Shown: positions 62,702 through 64,000 of the stretch, in pieces | Numbering within the stretch: position 1 is the first letter of the stretch | Layout of the letters: each line of letters opens with the position of its first letter | Assembly: GCA_041676705.1 (NCBI GenBank) | Contig: JBAYRL010000002.1 | Coordinates: 186,001 to 250,000 of the forward strand | Direction of reading: 5' to 3' | DNA: 64,000 nucleotides | DNA from: Acidimicrobiia bacterium | Lineage (GTDB): Bacteria; Actinomycetota; Acidimicrobiia; Acidimicrobiales; SKKL01 | Translations under genes and position numbers: made by a program | The notes under the pieces: model-generated | Seen by the model: only the letters and a program-made list of their open reading frames with translations | What the model was told of the DNA's origin: nothing | The model's database searches: none

Positions 62702-64000
62702 GTCAAAAACTCGACAACCCTTTAGCGTGGCCTTGGTTTGTATCTTGGCCGGGGCGGCCATTCTCAGTTCGCTACCGCCGTTTGGCTGGTGGCCGCTAGG
62801 CATTTTGGGTTTCGCTCTATTAGACGATCTGATTGCGAACACTCGGGCCCGGCAACGCTTCTTCCGCACCTGGCTGGTGGCCTTAACTTGGCTGAGCATG
62901 GGCATGATCTGGATGTGGGACATGACCGCACCGGGATACATGATCGCTGCTGTGCTCTATTCGGCCTATTTCGGAGTAGCCGCCATTTTCGTGCCCGGTG
63001 GCGCGGTGCGGCGCGTGGCTTTGCCAGGCGCTGTGGTCTTAGCCGAAGCGTTGCGGTGGTCGTGGCCCTTTGGGGGTGTGCCCTTGGCAACGGTGGCCCA
63101 TGGCCAGGTGGGCGGACCGCTGGCTTCGGTGGTACGTCTAGGTGGCCCATTGGTGCTGGTGGCGATCACAGTAATTTGTGGTCAGGCGGTGGCATCGCTT
63201 GCACGTCGAGAACGTTTGGCGGCCTTCATCGGTTTCAGCATCGTTCTATTTACCCTCGGAATAGCCCAGTTGGTGCCAGGTACCAAAACCATTGGGGCGT
63301 TGGAAGTGGCCATTGTGCAAGGCGGTGGACCCCAGCGCACCCGGGCTCAGGCCTCCGATGCTGAGGTGGTTTTCAACCGCCATCTGGAAGCTGCCGCCGC
63401 TATTGTCGACCCAGTCGATCTAATTGTGCTTCCCGAAAACGTTGTGCACGTGGACGACAATTTCCCTGAAACCCATGAAGCCGCCGCCTTGGGAGAACTA
63501 GCCCGTAAACACAACGCTCCGGTAATCGTGGGGGTCGTCGAGTCAACCTCTGGCCCAACTTGGAAGAACGCTGTTTTTGTTATTGATACTGCCGGTGAGG
63601 TGACCGACCGGTACGACAAAGTGCGGCGGGTACCATTCGGCGAGTTTGTGCCTCTGCGCACCATCATCGAAATGTTTTCGGGCGCGGTACCCGCTAAAGA
63701 CGCTGCCATTGGGCAAACGCCAGCGTTAGTCACCGCAGCCGGGGTGCCTTTGGCTTCGCCTATTTCGTGGGAAGTGTTCTTTGCAGGACGAGCGCGTGAG
63801 GGGGTTCAGTTGGGGGCCGAAGCCATTGTGAATCCCACCAACGGGTCCTCCTACTGGTTGAGTTTCGTACAAAGCCAACAGATCGCTTCGTCTCGTTTGC
63901 GTGCTCTAGAAAATGACCGTTGGGTCATCCAGGCTGCTCCTACTGGGTTCTCAGCGTTGATCGCGCCGAATGGCCATGTGGTTGAGCGAAGCGCCATAAG
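62691..64000 (+). CDS. lnt: Apolipoprotein N-acyltransferase-like protein, 3' end missing
   Basis: At least 436 residues are visible before the window ends. The first 200 contain about six membrane helices, and from about 210 a nitrilase-like domain faces outward. Lnt transfers a third acyl chain to the lipoprotein cysteine. Of the E-K-C triad, glutamate E249 (IVLPENV) and lysine K310 (YDKVRRVPFGEF) are present with family spacing. The cysteine position, CYE or CWE in relatives, reads PISWEVF with S359. The N-terminus starts at an ATG inside srtE. Either the enzyme uses serine, is inactive, or does another reaction. Confidence 0.85.
   Translation, partial: MLHKSKTRQPFSVALVCILAGAAILSSLPPFGWWPLGILGFALLDDLIANTRARQRFFRTWLVALTWLSMGMIWMWDMTAPGYMIAAVLYSAYFGVAAIFVPGGAVRRVALPGAVVLAEALRWSWPFGGVPLATVAHGQVGGPLASVVRLGGPLVLVAITVICGQAVASLARRERLAAFIGFSIVLFTLGIAQLVPGTKTIGALEVAIVQGGGPQRTRAQASDAEVVFNRHLEAAAAIVDPVDLIVLPENVVHVDDNFPETHEAAALGELARKHNAPVIVGVVESTSGPTWKNAVFVIDTAGEVTDRYDKVRRVPFGEFVPLRTIIEMFSGAVPAKDAAIGQTPALVTAAGVPLASPISWEVFFAGRAREGVQLGAEAIVNPTNGSSYWLSFVQSQQIASSRLRALENDRWVIQAAPTGFSALIAPNGHVVERSAI

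Overview
The window reads as a chromosomal piece of an actinobacterium, most likely of the class Acidimicrobiia. This rests on gene content: a GlgC/GlgM/GlgE/GlgB maltosyl-phosphate route to glycogen, a class E sortase, a 1,515-residue Lhr helicase, an actinobacterial-style HelD, a zinc-ribbon/cyclase/ATPase/TPR regulator, and several starts that look leaderless (a TANNNT box 6-8 nt before ATG or GTG). The genus cannot be fixed from the sequence alone.

Bases 1-14,073 are accessory DNA ending at a tRNA-Arg(CCU) gene. Reading leftward there is a complete type I restriction-modification operon, hsdM-hsdS-hsdR. Its HsdR carries a C-terminal AlbA_2/Schlafen-type domain. A fourth, unrecognised membrane protein gene appears to be joined to hsdR by the same 4-base stop/start overlap that links the other subunits. 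Beyond it lie a tyrosine-recombinase-like gene that has lost most catalytic residues, a frameshifted secreted DUF4214 protein and a cut-off gene. Upstream of hsdM are a DDE-type transposase, a frameshifted C-terminal remnant of a second HsdR facing the other way, a frameshifted orphan antitoxin-like gene and a small coiled-coil/winged-helix protein with an inverted-repeat operator.

Bases 14,074-64,000 look like ordinary core chromosome. The regions are: potassium uptake (two tandem TrkH/KtrB channels plus one TrkA/KtrA subunit, 15.7-19.1 kb); chorismate synthase of the E. coli/cyanobacterial sequence type next to glycogen phosphorylase (19.9-23.1 kb); oligoendopeptidase F, an aldehyde dehydrogenase and a PrmA-like methyltransferase (23.2-27.3 kb); glycogen metabolism (glgM, glgC, glgX, glgB, malQ, glgE, 27.4-38.2 kb); a copper/cytochrome oxidase maturation operon (sco1, PCuAC, cytochrome c, ctaG, 38.2-40.6 kb); a NUDIX, LysM, metallo-beta-lactamase, universal stress and acyl-CoA ligase stretch (40.7-45.1 kb); a large adenylate cyclase/AAA/TPR regulator with a CRP-type palindrome in front of it (46.3-49.9 kb); a MacB-like ABC exporter (50.0-53.3 kb); MOSC protein and Lhr (53.4-58.8 kb); and HAD phosphatase, HelD, sortase E and a cut-off apolipoprotein N-acyltransferase whose catalytic cysteine position reads serine (58.9-64.0 kb).

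The candidates most worth following are the four-gene restriction operon with its membrane partner, the serine-substituted Lnt, the putative cAMP-receptor site at the cyclase gene, and a three-way-junction RNA-like element at 41,295-41,359. There is no CRISPR array, rRNA or replication origin in the window. No stretch without a gene exceeds about 300 bases.
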